A stretch of DNA of 23,761 nucleotides. It comes from Zetaproteobacteria bacterium. Its GTDB lineage: Bacteria; Pseudomonadota; Alphaproteobacteria; Micavibrionales; Micavibrionaceae. Under the pieces are notes generated by a model. It searched no databases. It saw nothing but the letters and a program-made list of their open reading frames with translations, and had not been told where the DNA came from. The stretch lies in contig NVXI01000001.1 in assembly GCA_002747015.1 (NCBI GenBank), forward strand, positions 128,354 through 152,114, written 5' to 3'. A program made the translations under genes and the position numbers. Below are positions 1-7,352 of the stretch, piece by piece; within the stretch, counting starts at the first letter, position 1, and each line of letters starts with the position of its first letter.

Positions 1-423
1 TTGCGCTCTGTCCTTGGTAAACATGAGCTGGATGAAATGCTGTCTAAGCGTGAGCAACTGAATAAGGATGTTCAAAAGATATTAGATCAACAAACCGAAG
101 GTTGGGGCATTAAAGTCACAAATGTTGAAATTAAAAATGTAGATATTGATCAAACAATGGTGCGGGCAATTGCAAAACAAGCCGAAGCAGAGCGTGACAG
201 ACGCGCAAAAATCATCAATGCAGAGGGGGAATTACAAGCCGCCGTTCAACTTGACCAAGCAGCAGAGATACTCGCCAAGCGACCAGAGACCATGCAACTT
301 CGTTACCTTGGCACAATGGCGGAATTCACAAATTCAAAGGGCAACACAATCATCCTACCTATTCCACTTGATCTATTGGGTGGGTTAAGCAATATCGCCA
401 AAGCGGTCGGTGGGAAGAAATAA
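1..423 (+). CDS. Slipin / SPFH (band 7) membrane protein, 3' part only
   Basis: This is the C-terminal 140 residues of a stomatin-like slipin. The gene begins before the window, so the first codon (TTG) is an internal leucine and not a start. The wording is typical of the family: a run resembling LRSVLGKHELDEMLSKRE, a DQQTEGWGIKV stretch, then VEIKNVDI and a charged helix QAEAERDRRAKIINAEGE (about residues 60-77). The tail ending near LPIPLDLLGG is the usual slipin C-terminus. Slipins are membrane-anchored oligomers that organise membrane microdomains and often pair with an NfeD-type partner, which would lie upstream and is not visible. The gene converges with the pilin gene and shares a terminator with it. 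Identification to family is firm; the specific role is unknown. Confidence 0.9.
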   Translation: MRSVLGKHELDEMLSKREQLNKDVQKILDQQTEGWGIKVTNVEIKNVDIDQTMVRAIAKQAEAERDRRAKIINAEGELQAAVQLDQAAEILAKRPETMQLRYLGTMAEFTNSKGNTIILPIPLDLLGGLSNIAKAVGGKK

Positions 424-462
424 CCAACCTATTTCCTACACACCCAATTTCCACGCATAAAA

Positions 463-487
463 AAAGAGCCTGAAATTCAGGCTCTTT
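463..487. terminator. Bidirectional intrinsic terminator between slipin and pilin genes
   Basis: An 11-bp perfect stem (AAAGAGCCTGA at 463-473 with TCAGGCTCTTT at 477-487) closes a 3-nt loop. On the minus strand it is followed by a run of seven T (complement of the A run 459-465), so it is a good terminator for the pilin gene, whose stop is at 513. On the plus strand the stem ends in TTT and a poorer T-rich stretch, enough for a weaker terminator of the slipin gene. Confidence 0.85.
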
Positions 488-512
488 CGTGTATTTTGAT
501 TATTATCTCGTA

Positions 513-1223
513 TTAGTTAATACGTGCTGCAAGCGTACATGTCGCAGTTTGCGTATTCTCAACATAAAGACCAGCAGTAGTAGCACATGTTGTACCACCT
601 CCACCAATCACGGAACCAGTATTCGCATTACCGTCATCGCGCTTTCTGTCTATACGACCAGCTTGCAATGGCGTTAATCCAACAGTATTACCAGTTGTGC
701 CCGTTGCGCTAAGACCAACATAAAGGCCAGATCTTGCAACGTTAGCACCAGCATTACCCAGTGCAGCGGCAGCCTGCGATCCTGGAACAAGCTGTACGTT
801 ATTTAACTTCGCTTGCAGATATGTACCATTTGCCATGTTTGCAGTAACACCACCCAAAAGATCCGCTCCACCTAAGTGTCTAAAGAAATTCGTAGCCTCA
901 GTACCTGGAGCAGTAACCAATGGCAAAGAGTTAATACTATTATTTCCTCCTCCATTAATACATGGTGTTGCACAACCAGGAATACGTGTTGTTGCTAACA
1001 ACATATCACCAGCCATGGAATCATACATATCACGGAATGTAGATGATGCAGCATCAACAGCACTCACTTGAGCGATTGTTGCATTCACTTGTGCATTGGC
1101 GATCATTTCTTGCCCTTTAAGGATACCACCGATCAACAGACCAATAATAACCATAACAATGGCGAGTTCGACAAGCGTAAAGCCCTTCTCATCTCGCACG
1201 GATTCGTGGATTCGTGTATTCAT
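513..1223 (-). CDS. Type IV pilin / major pseudopilin-like prepilin
   Basis: A 236-residue prepilin. A 14-residue charged leader ends in K-G, followed by FTLVELAIVMVIIGLL: the cleavage site is G14/F15, with the conserved Glu at mature position 5 and the long hydrophobic N-terminal helix (about 15-45). The mature protein of 222 residues has a Gly/Ala/Asn-rich globular part with four cysteines (84, 88, 213, 229) that could form two disulfides, the last bracketing the C-terminal loop. A stretch IDRKRDDGNANTGSV (191-205) resembles the acidic loop of GspG-type pilins. I chose the ATG at 1223 because AGGAG lies 7 nt upstream; the frame stays open to 1310 but that extension has no such site. It is the only pilin seen here and the last gene of the locus, so it is the likely fibre subunit. 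It would be processed by PilD (8617-9381). Confidence 0.9.
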   Translation of the reverse strand: MNTRIHESVRDEKGFTLVELAIVMVIIGLLIGGILKGQEMIANAQVNATIAQVSAVDAASSTFRDMYDSMAGDMLLATTRIPGCATPCINGGGNNSINSLPLVTAPGTEATNFFRHLGGADLLGGVTANMANGTYLQAKLNNVQLVPGSQAAAALGNAGANVARSGLYVGLSATGTTGNTVGLTPLQAGRIDRKRDDGNANTGSVIGGGGTTCATTAGLYVENTQTATCTLAARIN

Positions 1224-1480
1224 AGTATTTCTCCTAAGATATAAATTTGTAAAAATTGTTATTAAACAGAAAGTATTAAAAGAACGTGCTGGACAGCACA
1301 TGCGAATCATACACGTCTTTTAAATCTTCTAACAGTCCCAATATGATTAAGAATGCCCAAATACCCTAAAAAAAGACTTAAATTTGCGCGCCATTCATTC
1401 ATTTTAACAAAATGAGGAGTCATGTTATTTTATTGATCGGTGCGGGGCGTGATCCACTTTAATACCAAACAAAAGACATG
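1224..1480 (-). other. Intergenic region upstream of the pilin gene
   Basis: These 257 bases, the longest non-coding gap in the window, separate the AraC-type regulator from the pilin and probably carry the pilin promoter. On the minus strand I see a short GC-rich hairpin (GTGCT/AGCAC, 1286-1290 with 1295-1299) followed by TTCTTTT, which could be a weak terminator or attenuator about 60 nt before the pilin start. No convincing sigma-70 or sigma-54 promoter stands out. A 38-codon open frame (1307-1423) lacks a ribosome binding site. Confidence 0.4.
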
Positions 1481-2548
1481 TTATTTAACGGTGTATTTTC
1501 GATATTCACTCGGGCTTTGCCTAATAAACTCTTTAAAAGCACGATTAAATGATGGTAAAGAGTTGAAACCAACCTCTTGAGAAATAACTTTTATACTGGC
1601 CTGCGTATCCAACAACAATATCTTGGCATCTTCTACCCGATGCTCATTCAATAACTGCGGGAATGACTTTTTGAAATGCACATTTATAATCCGTGATAAT
1701 GTTGCCTCAGAAATACTTAACTCTCTAGCTAAATCCGACCTAGAATAACTAGCCTCATGATAAATTTTATCAAGCTTCAAGAGATCCTCTATTTTTTGGA
1801 TAGAACTTTTATCTTCTACACTCAGAACACTACTATTTTTTCGGCTTGATGACACAAATAGAGCATTAGGATAGATGCGAAACAAACTGGTCGACACAAG
1901 ATAAACAAAAGACAATCCCAAAAGACTTCGTAACAAAGAGGTGTTCAAGCTCAGATCATAGCCTGTTGTATGAAGAGCCGTTAATGTTAGAAAGAATATA
2001 TTTACAAGAATCAACGATAAGATAAGCCAATATCTTTCCTTCCCAGCCTTTTGGCCACGCACATCCGAGAATATATTTCTATGTCCCCATATGGTCAGAA
2101 GACTAACGGCTCCCGCAACGAGACCAGAAATATTGAGCCATGCAAGAAAGTCGGAACATGTTAGAATTTCATCACATGAAGGTGTCATATACATAGTCAT
2201 CACAACAGAGAATAATAATGCGATTGGAACAACACATAGAATACTCCAATTCACAAGAGATGGTAATTTCGTGATATGCGACATTTGCATGATAAGAAGC
2301 ACACTAAGCGGTACACCTAATGACCAACTCATCCAGCTAATCACATCATAATATGGTGTAATATCCGCGATAAACCCACGCGCCAAATCAATAAAAAAGG
2401 CCGTTCCAAGAACAAAGAAATAAAGAACAGGTAATATCACACGTATAATATCGCCAGCGCGGAAGCTAACATAGACCAACAGATAAACGCATTGAAATAC
2501 GCCTATCAAGGAAACAACTTCTGGAACTGTAAATACAATATTACCCAT
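1481..2548 (-). CDS. Membrane-anchored AraC-family transcriptional regulator
   Basis: A 355-residue protein in two parts. Residues 1-230 hold about six or seven hydrophobic helices (near 8-28, 35-55, 68-90, 100-121, 135-154, 173-192, 205-225). Residues 250-352 form a typical AraC DNA-binding domain with two helix-turn-helix units: SDLARELSISEATLSRIINV (271-290) and VISQEVGFNSLPSFNRAFKEF (321-341), ending in the usual SPSEYRK. The N-terminus is not a sugar-binding cupin, so signal input is probably through the membrane. It follows the helical-repeat protein by 44 nt and precedes the pilin gene, so control of pilin expression is the simplest inference. No clear Shine-Dalgarno precedes the ATG. 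The family is certain; the ligand and targets are unknown. Confidence 0.88.
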   Translation of the reverse strand: MGNIVFTVPEVVSLIGVFQCVYLLVYVSFRAGDIIRVILPVLYFFVLGTAFFIDLARGFIADITPYYDVISWMSWSLGVPLSVLLIMQMSHITKLPSLVNWSILCVVPIALLFSVVMTMYMTPSCDEILTCSDFLAWLNISGLVAGAVSLLTIWGHRNIFSDVRGQKAGKERYWLILSLILVNIFFLTLTALHTTGYDLSLNTSLLRSLLGLSFVYLVSTSLFRIYPNALFVSSSRKNSSVLSVEDKSSIQKIEDLLKLDKIYHEASYSRSDLARELSISEATLSRIINVHFKKSFPQLLNEHRVEDAKILLLDTQASIKVISQEVGFNSLPSFNRAFKEFIRQSPSEYRKYTVK

Positions 2549-2592
2549 AACAACTATACAGAATAAACGCTATCTTCCTTTATATAAAGCGA

Positions 2593-3330
2593 TTAATACG
2601 GCCCTTCACATATTGGGTTTTGCGCAGCTTCTTCCTTACTTAACGTACGGGAACAAATATAAGCTTTCATCGCGTTTACTTCATTGGGATGAAGATCGGC
2701 TGCACTTGTTTTTAGAATTTCCAATAACAAGGCATAGGCTGCCTTCTTTTCTCCTTGTTGCGTCATAATAAAAGCAGGCATTTGACGCACCCAAGCTGGT
2801 GCATCCTCATATTCTGTTTTTGCCAAAACATTAGCCATCTCCAAAGCTTTATCCAAATCATTTAGCTTAAAGCGTGCCAAGAAGACCCCTTGTGCAAACC
2901 AACGCCATTTTTCTCCTTCAACCTGCGAACCAACCTTTTGAAGATAATCAAGAACGGGGCGAAATTTTTCGGGCGTTTGCACACTGCCAAAATAATACGC
3001 CGCCAAATAAGGGGTGTAATCAGACTTATTATCCAGAGCATCCTGTAGAAAAAACCACTTGGCCAAATCGTCGTAATGATAGTCATCCAACGATGTCACA
3101 CGCCCACCTGTATCCCCCAAATTCTGCAACATAAGTCCATTTAGTCGATAGGCAAAACCAGCATCCCCCATCCCATAAGCAGCAGCGTATTTTTCGCTAG
3201 GTGCGGGGGGAACATTATTCCAACGCGCTTGAATATCACGCCCAGAAAACCAGAATAATATATTGAGAAGCAACGCAAGTGCCAAACATAATTGAACCTG
3301 TTTATCCTGAGAAGACAAAGATAAAGGCAT
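2593..3330 (-). CDS. Membrane-anchored helical-repeat protein of the pilus-locus ABC system
   Basis: I do not recognise a named family. The 245-residue protein has one N-terminal membrane segment (about 13-28, LCLALALLLNILFWFSG), probably leaving the rest in the periplasm. The body is alpha-helical with TPR-like spacing of hydrophobic and small residues (WFFLQDALDNKSDYTPYLAAYYFG near 90-115; LNDLDKALEMANVLAKTEYEDAPAW near 155-180; GEKKAAYALLLEIL near 193-206). It is Trp/Tyr-rich and ends with two cysteines near the C-terminus. The ATG is well supported by GAGGAG 8 nt upstream. It lies only 14 nt after the ABC-2 permease, so the two are surely co-transcribed and likely partners. By position it could be the third component of a PilGHI-like transporter; that is inference from context. 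Confidence 0.7.
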   Translation of the reverse strand: MPLSLSSQDKQVQLCLALALLLNILFWFSGRDIQARWNNVPPAPSEKYAAAYGMGDAGFAYRLNGLMLQNLGDTGGRVTSLDDYHYDDLAKWFFLQDALDNKSDYTPYLAAYYFGSVQTPEKFRPVLDYLQKVGSQVEGEKWRWFAQGVFLARFKLNDLDKALEMANVLAKTEYEDAPAWVRQMPAFIMTQQGEKKAAYALLLEILKTSAADLHPNEVNAMKAYICSRTLSKEEAAQNPICEGPY

Positions 3331-3344
3331 TCTCTTTTCTCCTC

Positions 3345-4106
3345 TTAAAATTGCCGACGAATAAAATCTAAAGATGCCGCCAACAATACCAGCGCAGAAA
3401 AGATTACCCCCTGCCCGATAATATAAGTAAGTCCAATAACACTATTTTCAGCACCATAAATCAACCAAGATGATTGCCCCATAAGATCAAGGCGAGGCAT
3501 GATAACAGAGACCATTTGCAGAGCCATCGCGTATATTCCAGTACTATCGACAAGAGCCGAGTCTGTAATACCAAGCAATTGCCCCATCATACGTGCAAGA
3601 ACATAAAACCCCGATGTCACCAAAGCCGCTGTCGCTGAACTGGATATATACATAGAGAAAAACAGCGCAGCATTCACCATAATAATGTTCTCTATAATGA
3701 TACTCGCGATCCATAATATGTGGCCATCAGAAAATAAATGAGGTGCGACAGCACAAACAGCTCCACCAACGGTTAATCCCATAAATATAGCAAGCAATGA
3801 AAAAGAGAATGCATAAGAGAAAATAATGCGCAGCCGACCTATCGGCCGAGACAGTAAAAACTCAATATCTTTTCCATCAAAGGAACGCCGAATAAAGAAA
3901 ACAACAAAAAGAACCAAGCCAAACACAGAAATAAAACGCAGACCCGACGCGGCAAAAATAACCGTAAACTGATCTCTTTCAATGACGGCTGCATTACCTA
4001 AGAACAAGGCCAACGAACTACCTATAAGAAGCATCACAATCAAGGATAATATCAAACGATCCCTAATCGCGGCCATTAAAACATATTTAACAAGGTGGAC
4101 AGACAT
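3345..4106 (-). CDS. ABC-2 type transporter permease
   Basis: A 253-residue, very hydrophobic protein with about six membrane helices (near 17-36, 53-72, 95-118, 128-150, 155-175, 225-247). A short basic N-terminus and a FDGKDIEFLLSRPIGRLRII loop after the second helix match the ABC-2/NosY-type permeases of exporters. No ATP-binding domain is present. The most likely ATPase is the ABC protein at 10431-11162, encoded about 6.3 kb upstream in the same direction inside the same pilus locus. It follows the secretin by 46 nt and precedes the helical-repeat protein by 14 nt. The substrate is unknown. Myxococcus PilI, a permease encoded in a pilus cluster, is the closest functional analogy I can name. 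Confidence 0.82.
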   Translation of the reverse strand: MSVHLVKYVLMAAIRDRLILSLIVMLLIGSSLALFLGNAAVIERDQFTVIFAASGLRFISVFGLVLFVVFFIRRSFDGKDIEFLLSRPIGRLRIIFSYAFSFSLLAIFMGLTVGGAVCAVAPHLFSDGHILWIASIIIENIIMVNAALFFSMYISSSATAALVTSGFYVLARMMGQLLGITDSALVDSTGIYAMALQMVSVIMPRLDLMGQSSWLIYGAENSVIGLTYIIGQGVIFSALVLLAASLDFIRRQF

Positions 4107-4152
4107 TTTGATACTTTATTAATTAAAACAATATAAGAACAACCTTAAAGTA

Positions 4153-6003
4153 TTACAATTTAAACGGTCTTCTATCACCCGAAAAGGTTCTATACAAATC
4201 GCGATCCGTATCATGAATTGATTGATCCGGAGAATCTAAAATCGTTGCCTTCAAGAAAATGACAAGCTCGGTTTTAGAAATAAGGTCATCTTGCGTGCGG
4301 AATAAATTACCAAAAACCGGTATCTCTCCCAAAACCGGCACGGATTCTTTCTTACTGACAACTCTATCCTGTAACAAGCCACCCATTACGATTGCCTGTC
4401 CGGAATTAACCATCACAACCGTGTCAATTTCTTGCACATTCACTTCCGGTATCGCCGAAGTAATAAGCCCTGCCCCGACAAGAGCAATCGAAGGATCCTG
4501 TACTGTGCCTACAATATTTGTCACAGTTGGGCGAATAAACATAGAAATCGTTCTCTTCTCCAAATTGATTGAAGGCTGAACATTAATTAAAACACCTTCG
4601 GGAACGGATTTAATTTCTGTATCGATTTCCAAAGTTACGTCGCCTGTGTCATCGTCCGTTTCCCTATTCAAATCAATTTCAAAGAACACGCGATTTGTTG
4701 CAACATTAAGAACAGCAGATTGGTTATTCATAACAGTCAAGCGTGGACTAGCCAAGGCACGAACGGTTCCAAACCCTGCTATTGCATCCATAAAGACACC
4801 AACATCATTGCCACCGTAACCAATTTGAAAATTCGATGTTTCCGCAACTGATCCACCAGGTTGCGTCAGTGCCGTAATTGCAGCACCAGGAGTTGCATTC
4901 AAAAAGCGCACAACCCCTTTGGAATTTTGCGTCAATACCTCCCAATCAATACCAGTGATATATTCATCCTTGAGGGTTACTTCAAATATTTTGGCCTCAA
5001 CCAAAACCTGTGACGTAATAGAACGACGAATTTCGTGCAAATATTTAACAATATCTTTATGCCCTCTTTCCGATGAAAAAACACTAATCAAACCAGCTTG
5101 TTTATTTAAACTAAACGTAAAAGCATCAGCTTCGTCATCGTCAGAGGCACCATTGTCATCATCTACAGGCAGAGATTCTACATTCAGAATAACTTCTGGA
5201 GGCTGCACCGTCACACCACCCTCCGCATTTTGTTGCGGAGATACAGCATCAACATTTGGGTTTGCATCTGCCACTGTGATCTTTGGATCACGCTTGGTCT
5301 TAAGCCCGCCTGTCGATACACCACCTAAAATCTGTTCAAGGTTAAGCTCCAGCTCCCCCCAAAAGTCTGAGACACTCTCAGAAGAGGCGGAATAACTAGA
5401 GCCAGTATCCGTACCTTCACCAGAAACAACGGAGACAGTCGTACTGACGTTACCACTGTTGGAACGAATAAAACTCAAATAATCAATTTTATAATTCTTC
5501 ACATACGGAGTATCTAGCTCAACACGTAAAAAAGAATCTTCAAACTTATAGCGAAGCCCTGCCATATCACAAATACGCTTAATAACCAGATCAAAAGGTT
5601 TATTCCGCGCCGTAAAGATAATTGATCCGTGAATATTCGGGTCAAGCTCTAAATCATATTCCGCCTGTGTTGCCAGCTCATATAGAATGTCCTTCAAAGG
5701 AACTGTCTGATTAACAGACACTGAAACCAACGGCACAGATTTCATACTGTCCGGCGTAGAAGATATATAAGGCTGTAACGCAGGAATTGAAGCCGTGGAC
5801 GCAACATCATTTTTTGGAACCTCGGGCAATCTTTCTGCCAAACCATCTCTGAAATCCTGAAACTCCATATTCGCAGCACGATCCGTTTTCGTATAATTTG
5901 TTGCCAAATCACAGGACAAAAGCGCAATACTTGCACATGCAATAAAGGAAAACCTACTCCATTTGCTTTGAATAAATGGCTTTACAATCTTAAAAGAAAA
6001 CAT
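4153..6003 (-). CDS. mshL: MshL-like secretin, outer-membrane pilus channel (lipoprotein)
   Basis: A 616-residue secretin forming the outer-membrane pore for the pilus. The N-terminus is a lipoprotein signal: basic residues, hydrophobic helix 18-30 and lipobox LLSC with Cys31. Residues about 93-165 form an STN/secretin N-terminal domain (VNQTVPLKDILYELATQ onward). A low-complexity Ser/Gly/Asp region (185-295) follows, then the secretin core from about 300 to 590 with the family signature VPVLGEIPVFGNLF (555-568) and the ending KTELVIFLKATIL. Lipid anchoring and the domain order resemble MshL of MSHA pili more than PilQ, since no AMIN domains are seen. ATG at 6003 has GGAG 11 nt upstream. It follows pilU after a 206-nt gap, so it may have its own promoter. 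Confidence 0.9.
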   Translation of the reverse strand: MFSFKIVKPFIQSKWSRFSFIACASIALLSCDLATNYTKTDRAANMEFQDFRDGLAERLPEVPKNDVASTASIPALQPYISSTPDSMKSVPLVSVSVNQTVPLKDILYELATQAEYDLELDPNIHGSIIFTARNKPFDLVIKRICDMAGLRYKFEDSFLRVELDTPYVKNYKIDYLSFIRSNSGNVSTTVSVVSGEGTDTGSSYSASSESVSDFWGELELNLEQILGGVSTGGLKTKRDPKITVADANPNVDAVSPQQNAEGGVTVQPPEVILNVESLPVDDDNGASDDDEADAFTFSLNKQAGLISVFSSERGHKDIVKYLHEIRRSITSQVLVEAKIFEVTLKDEYITGIDWEVLTQNSKGVVRFLNATPGAAITALTQPGGSVAETSNFQIGYGGNDVGVFMDAIAGFGTVRALASPRLTVMNNQSAVLNVATNRVFFEIDLNRETDDDTGDVTLEIDTEIKSVPEGVLINVQPSINLEKRTISMFIRPTVTNIVGTVQDPSIALVGAGLITSAIPEVNVQEIDTVVMVNSGQAIVMGGLLQDRVVSKKESVPVLGEIPVFGNLFRTQDDLISKTELVIFLKATILDSPDQSIHDTDRDLYRTFSGDRRPFKL

Positions 6004-6209
6004 GCTTCAGGATACTCCAAAAAAAATTAGTATAACGGTGGGGAACAGCCAGCAGGAAACGCCAGCCAATGATTCTATTACTCACTATAAGAGCATAAAT
6101 ATATAAAAAATATGATTTTTTTTGCCTAATTTTGAAATAAGATCTGTGCATAACCTTATAAAAAACAGAAGAATTTCAGATTTAACAAGTGTTTTCGCCA
6201 CTGGTAATA
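6004..6209 (-). other. Intergenic region between pilU and the secretin gene
   Basis: A 206-nt AT-rich gap. It is long for an operon of otherwise tightly packed genes, so a promoter for the secretin-permease-regulator-pilin segment may lie here. I see no strong terminator after pilU and no clear -35/-10 pair. A 54-codon open frame starting at 6151 runs into the secretin start out of frame and has no proper ribosome binding site. Confidence 0.3.
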
Positions 6210-7352
6210 TTATTCACTAAAGGATATTCGTGATGTATCAACACCCCCAAAGGCATCTCGTCCTGCACCTTGTGTATTCTGCACCATTTTGGCCTGTTGA
6301 ACTTTGATCTTCATATCGGACGGCTTATCAGAATTACTAATTGCAGTATCCTCGGTAATTAACTCATCCATAAACAAGCGCATAAGTGATTGATCAAAAG
6401 TAGACATACCGATAGCATTATTCTGCTCCATCACATCATGAATTTTTCCGATTTCTCCCTTCAATATCAGATCACGTACAAGGCCCTGATTAATCAACAC
6501 CTCAATCGCAGGAGCAAGTCCACCGCCGATACTGGGCAATAGCCTTTGGGAAACAATGCCCTTCAAATTCATAGACAGATTCAAACGAATTTGATTATGC
6601 GCATCCTCTGGGAACAAATTAACAATACGCTCAATCGCCTGATAAGAGTTATTTGTATGAATCGTTGCCAAGCATAAATGTCCAGTTTCCGCGATAGAAA
6701 GTGCCTGCTCCATAACTTCACGATCGCGAATTTCACCGACAAGAATAACATCGGGTCTCTGCCGCAAAGAGTTTTTCATCGCCGTTGCAAATGACTCAGT
6801 ATCCACACCTACTTCACGCTGCGTTACGACACAGCCCTTGTGCTCATGAAAAAATTCAACCGGATCTTCAATCGTAATAATATGCCCGGAACTATTTTTA
6901 TTCCGCTGGTCAATCATAGCCGCCAACGTGGTTGATTTACCAGAACCTGTCATCCCCGTCACAAGGATTAAGCCACGTTTTTCCATGGCCATCGTCTCAA
7001 GAATTTTAGGGAGTCTTAGTGCCTCAAAACTTGGTATTTCGGACACAATCCTCCTAATTACCAAGGCCGGAAATTGCCTTTGACGTAAAACATTAATACG
7101 AAAACGACCATGCTCTCCCATATCCAACGCAGTGTTAAGTTCCATTTGGACATCAAAGTCACGTCGTTGACGACTGGTTAACATCGATGCAAGTATCTCA
7201 TTAATATCATCAGGAGAAAGTACATTATCCGTCAATTTAATAAGCCCGTCATCACCGCGTAACGTCGGCGGAAAACCAACTGTTAGGTACATGTCACTGG
7301 CTTCATGCTCATTCATTGCACTAAGGTATGTAAAAATCAGTGGTGCGTTCAA
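6210..7352 (-). CDS. pilU: PilU-type retraction ATPase
   Basis: A 380-residue PilT/PilU hexameric ATPase that helps depolymerise the pilus at the inner membrane. Walker A is GMTGSGKS (133-140), the Asp box is ITIEDPVEF (159-167) and Walker B is DVILVGE (201-207). The run HEHKGCVVTQREVGVDTESF (169-188) and RNKNSSGHIITIEDP match PilU rather than PilT. The start is TTG at 7352, overlapping the pilT stop as TTGA, with AAGGG about 8 nt upstream. The first residues (LIFTYLSAMNEHEASDMYL) align with the normal PilU N-terminus, so the downstream ATG at residue 13 would cut off conserved sequence. Residues about 345-380 form a polar tail. The overlap implies translational coupling with pilT. Confidence 0.93.
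   Translation of the reverse strand: MNAPLIFTYLSAMNEHEASDMYLTVGFPPTLRGDDGLIKLTDNVLSPDDINEILASMLTSRQRRDFDVQMELNTALDMGEHGRFRINVLRQRQFPALVIRRIVSEIPSFEALRLPKILETMAMEKRGLILVTGMTGSGKSTTLAAMIDQRNKNSSGHIITIEDPVEFFHEHKGCVVTQREVGVDTESFATAMKNSLRQRPDVILVGEIRDREVMEQALSIAETGHLCLATIHTNNSYQAIERIVNLFPEDAHNQIRLNLSMNLKGIVSQRLLPSIGGGLAPAIEVLINQGLVRDLILKGEIGKIHDVMEQNNAIGMSTFDQSLMRLFMDELITEDTAISNSDKPSDMKIKVQQAKMVQNTQGAGRDAFGGVDTSRISFSE

Noticed and set aside
1224..1310. N-terminal extension of the pilin frame to an ATG at 1310
   Set aside because: Would put 29 extra residues before the prepilin leader; AGGAG supports the ATG at 1223.
1307..1423. 38-codon minus-strand open frame between the AraC regulator and the pilin
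   Set aside because: No ribosome binding site before either ATG and no recognisable product; sits where the pilin leader is expected. Conservation could revive it.
1436..1455. Sigma-54-like GG-N10-GC element (TGGATCACGCCCCGCA, minus strand) upstream of the pilin
   Set aside because: The -12 box lacks the TT before GC, and it lies more than 200 nt from the pilin start.
2578..2589. 12-nt palindrome CTTTATATAAAG between the helical-repeat gene and the AraC gene
   Set aside because: AT-rich, without loop or T run; most likely chance, at best part of a promoter.
5987..6151. 54-codon minus-strand frame overlapping the secretin start
   Set aside because: Shine-Dalgarno-like bases are only 2 nt from the ATG, the composition is like AT-rich non-coding sequence, and it overlaps a certain gene out of frame.
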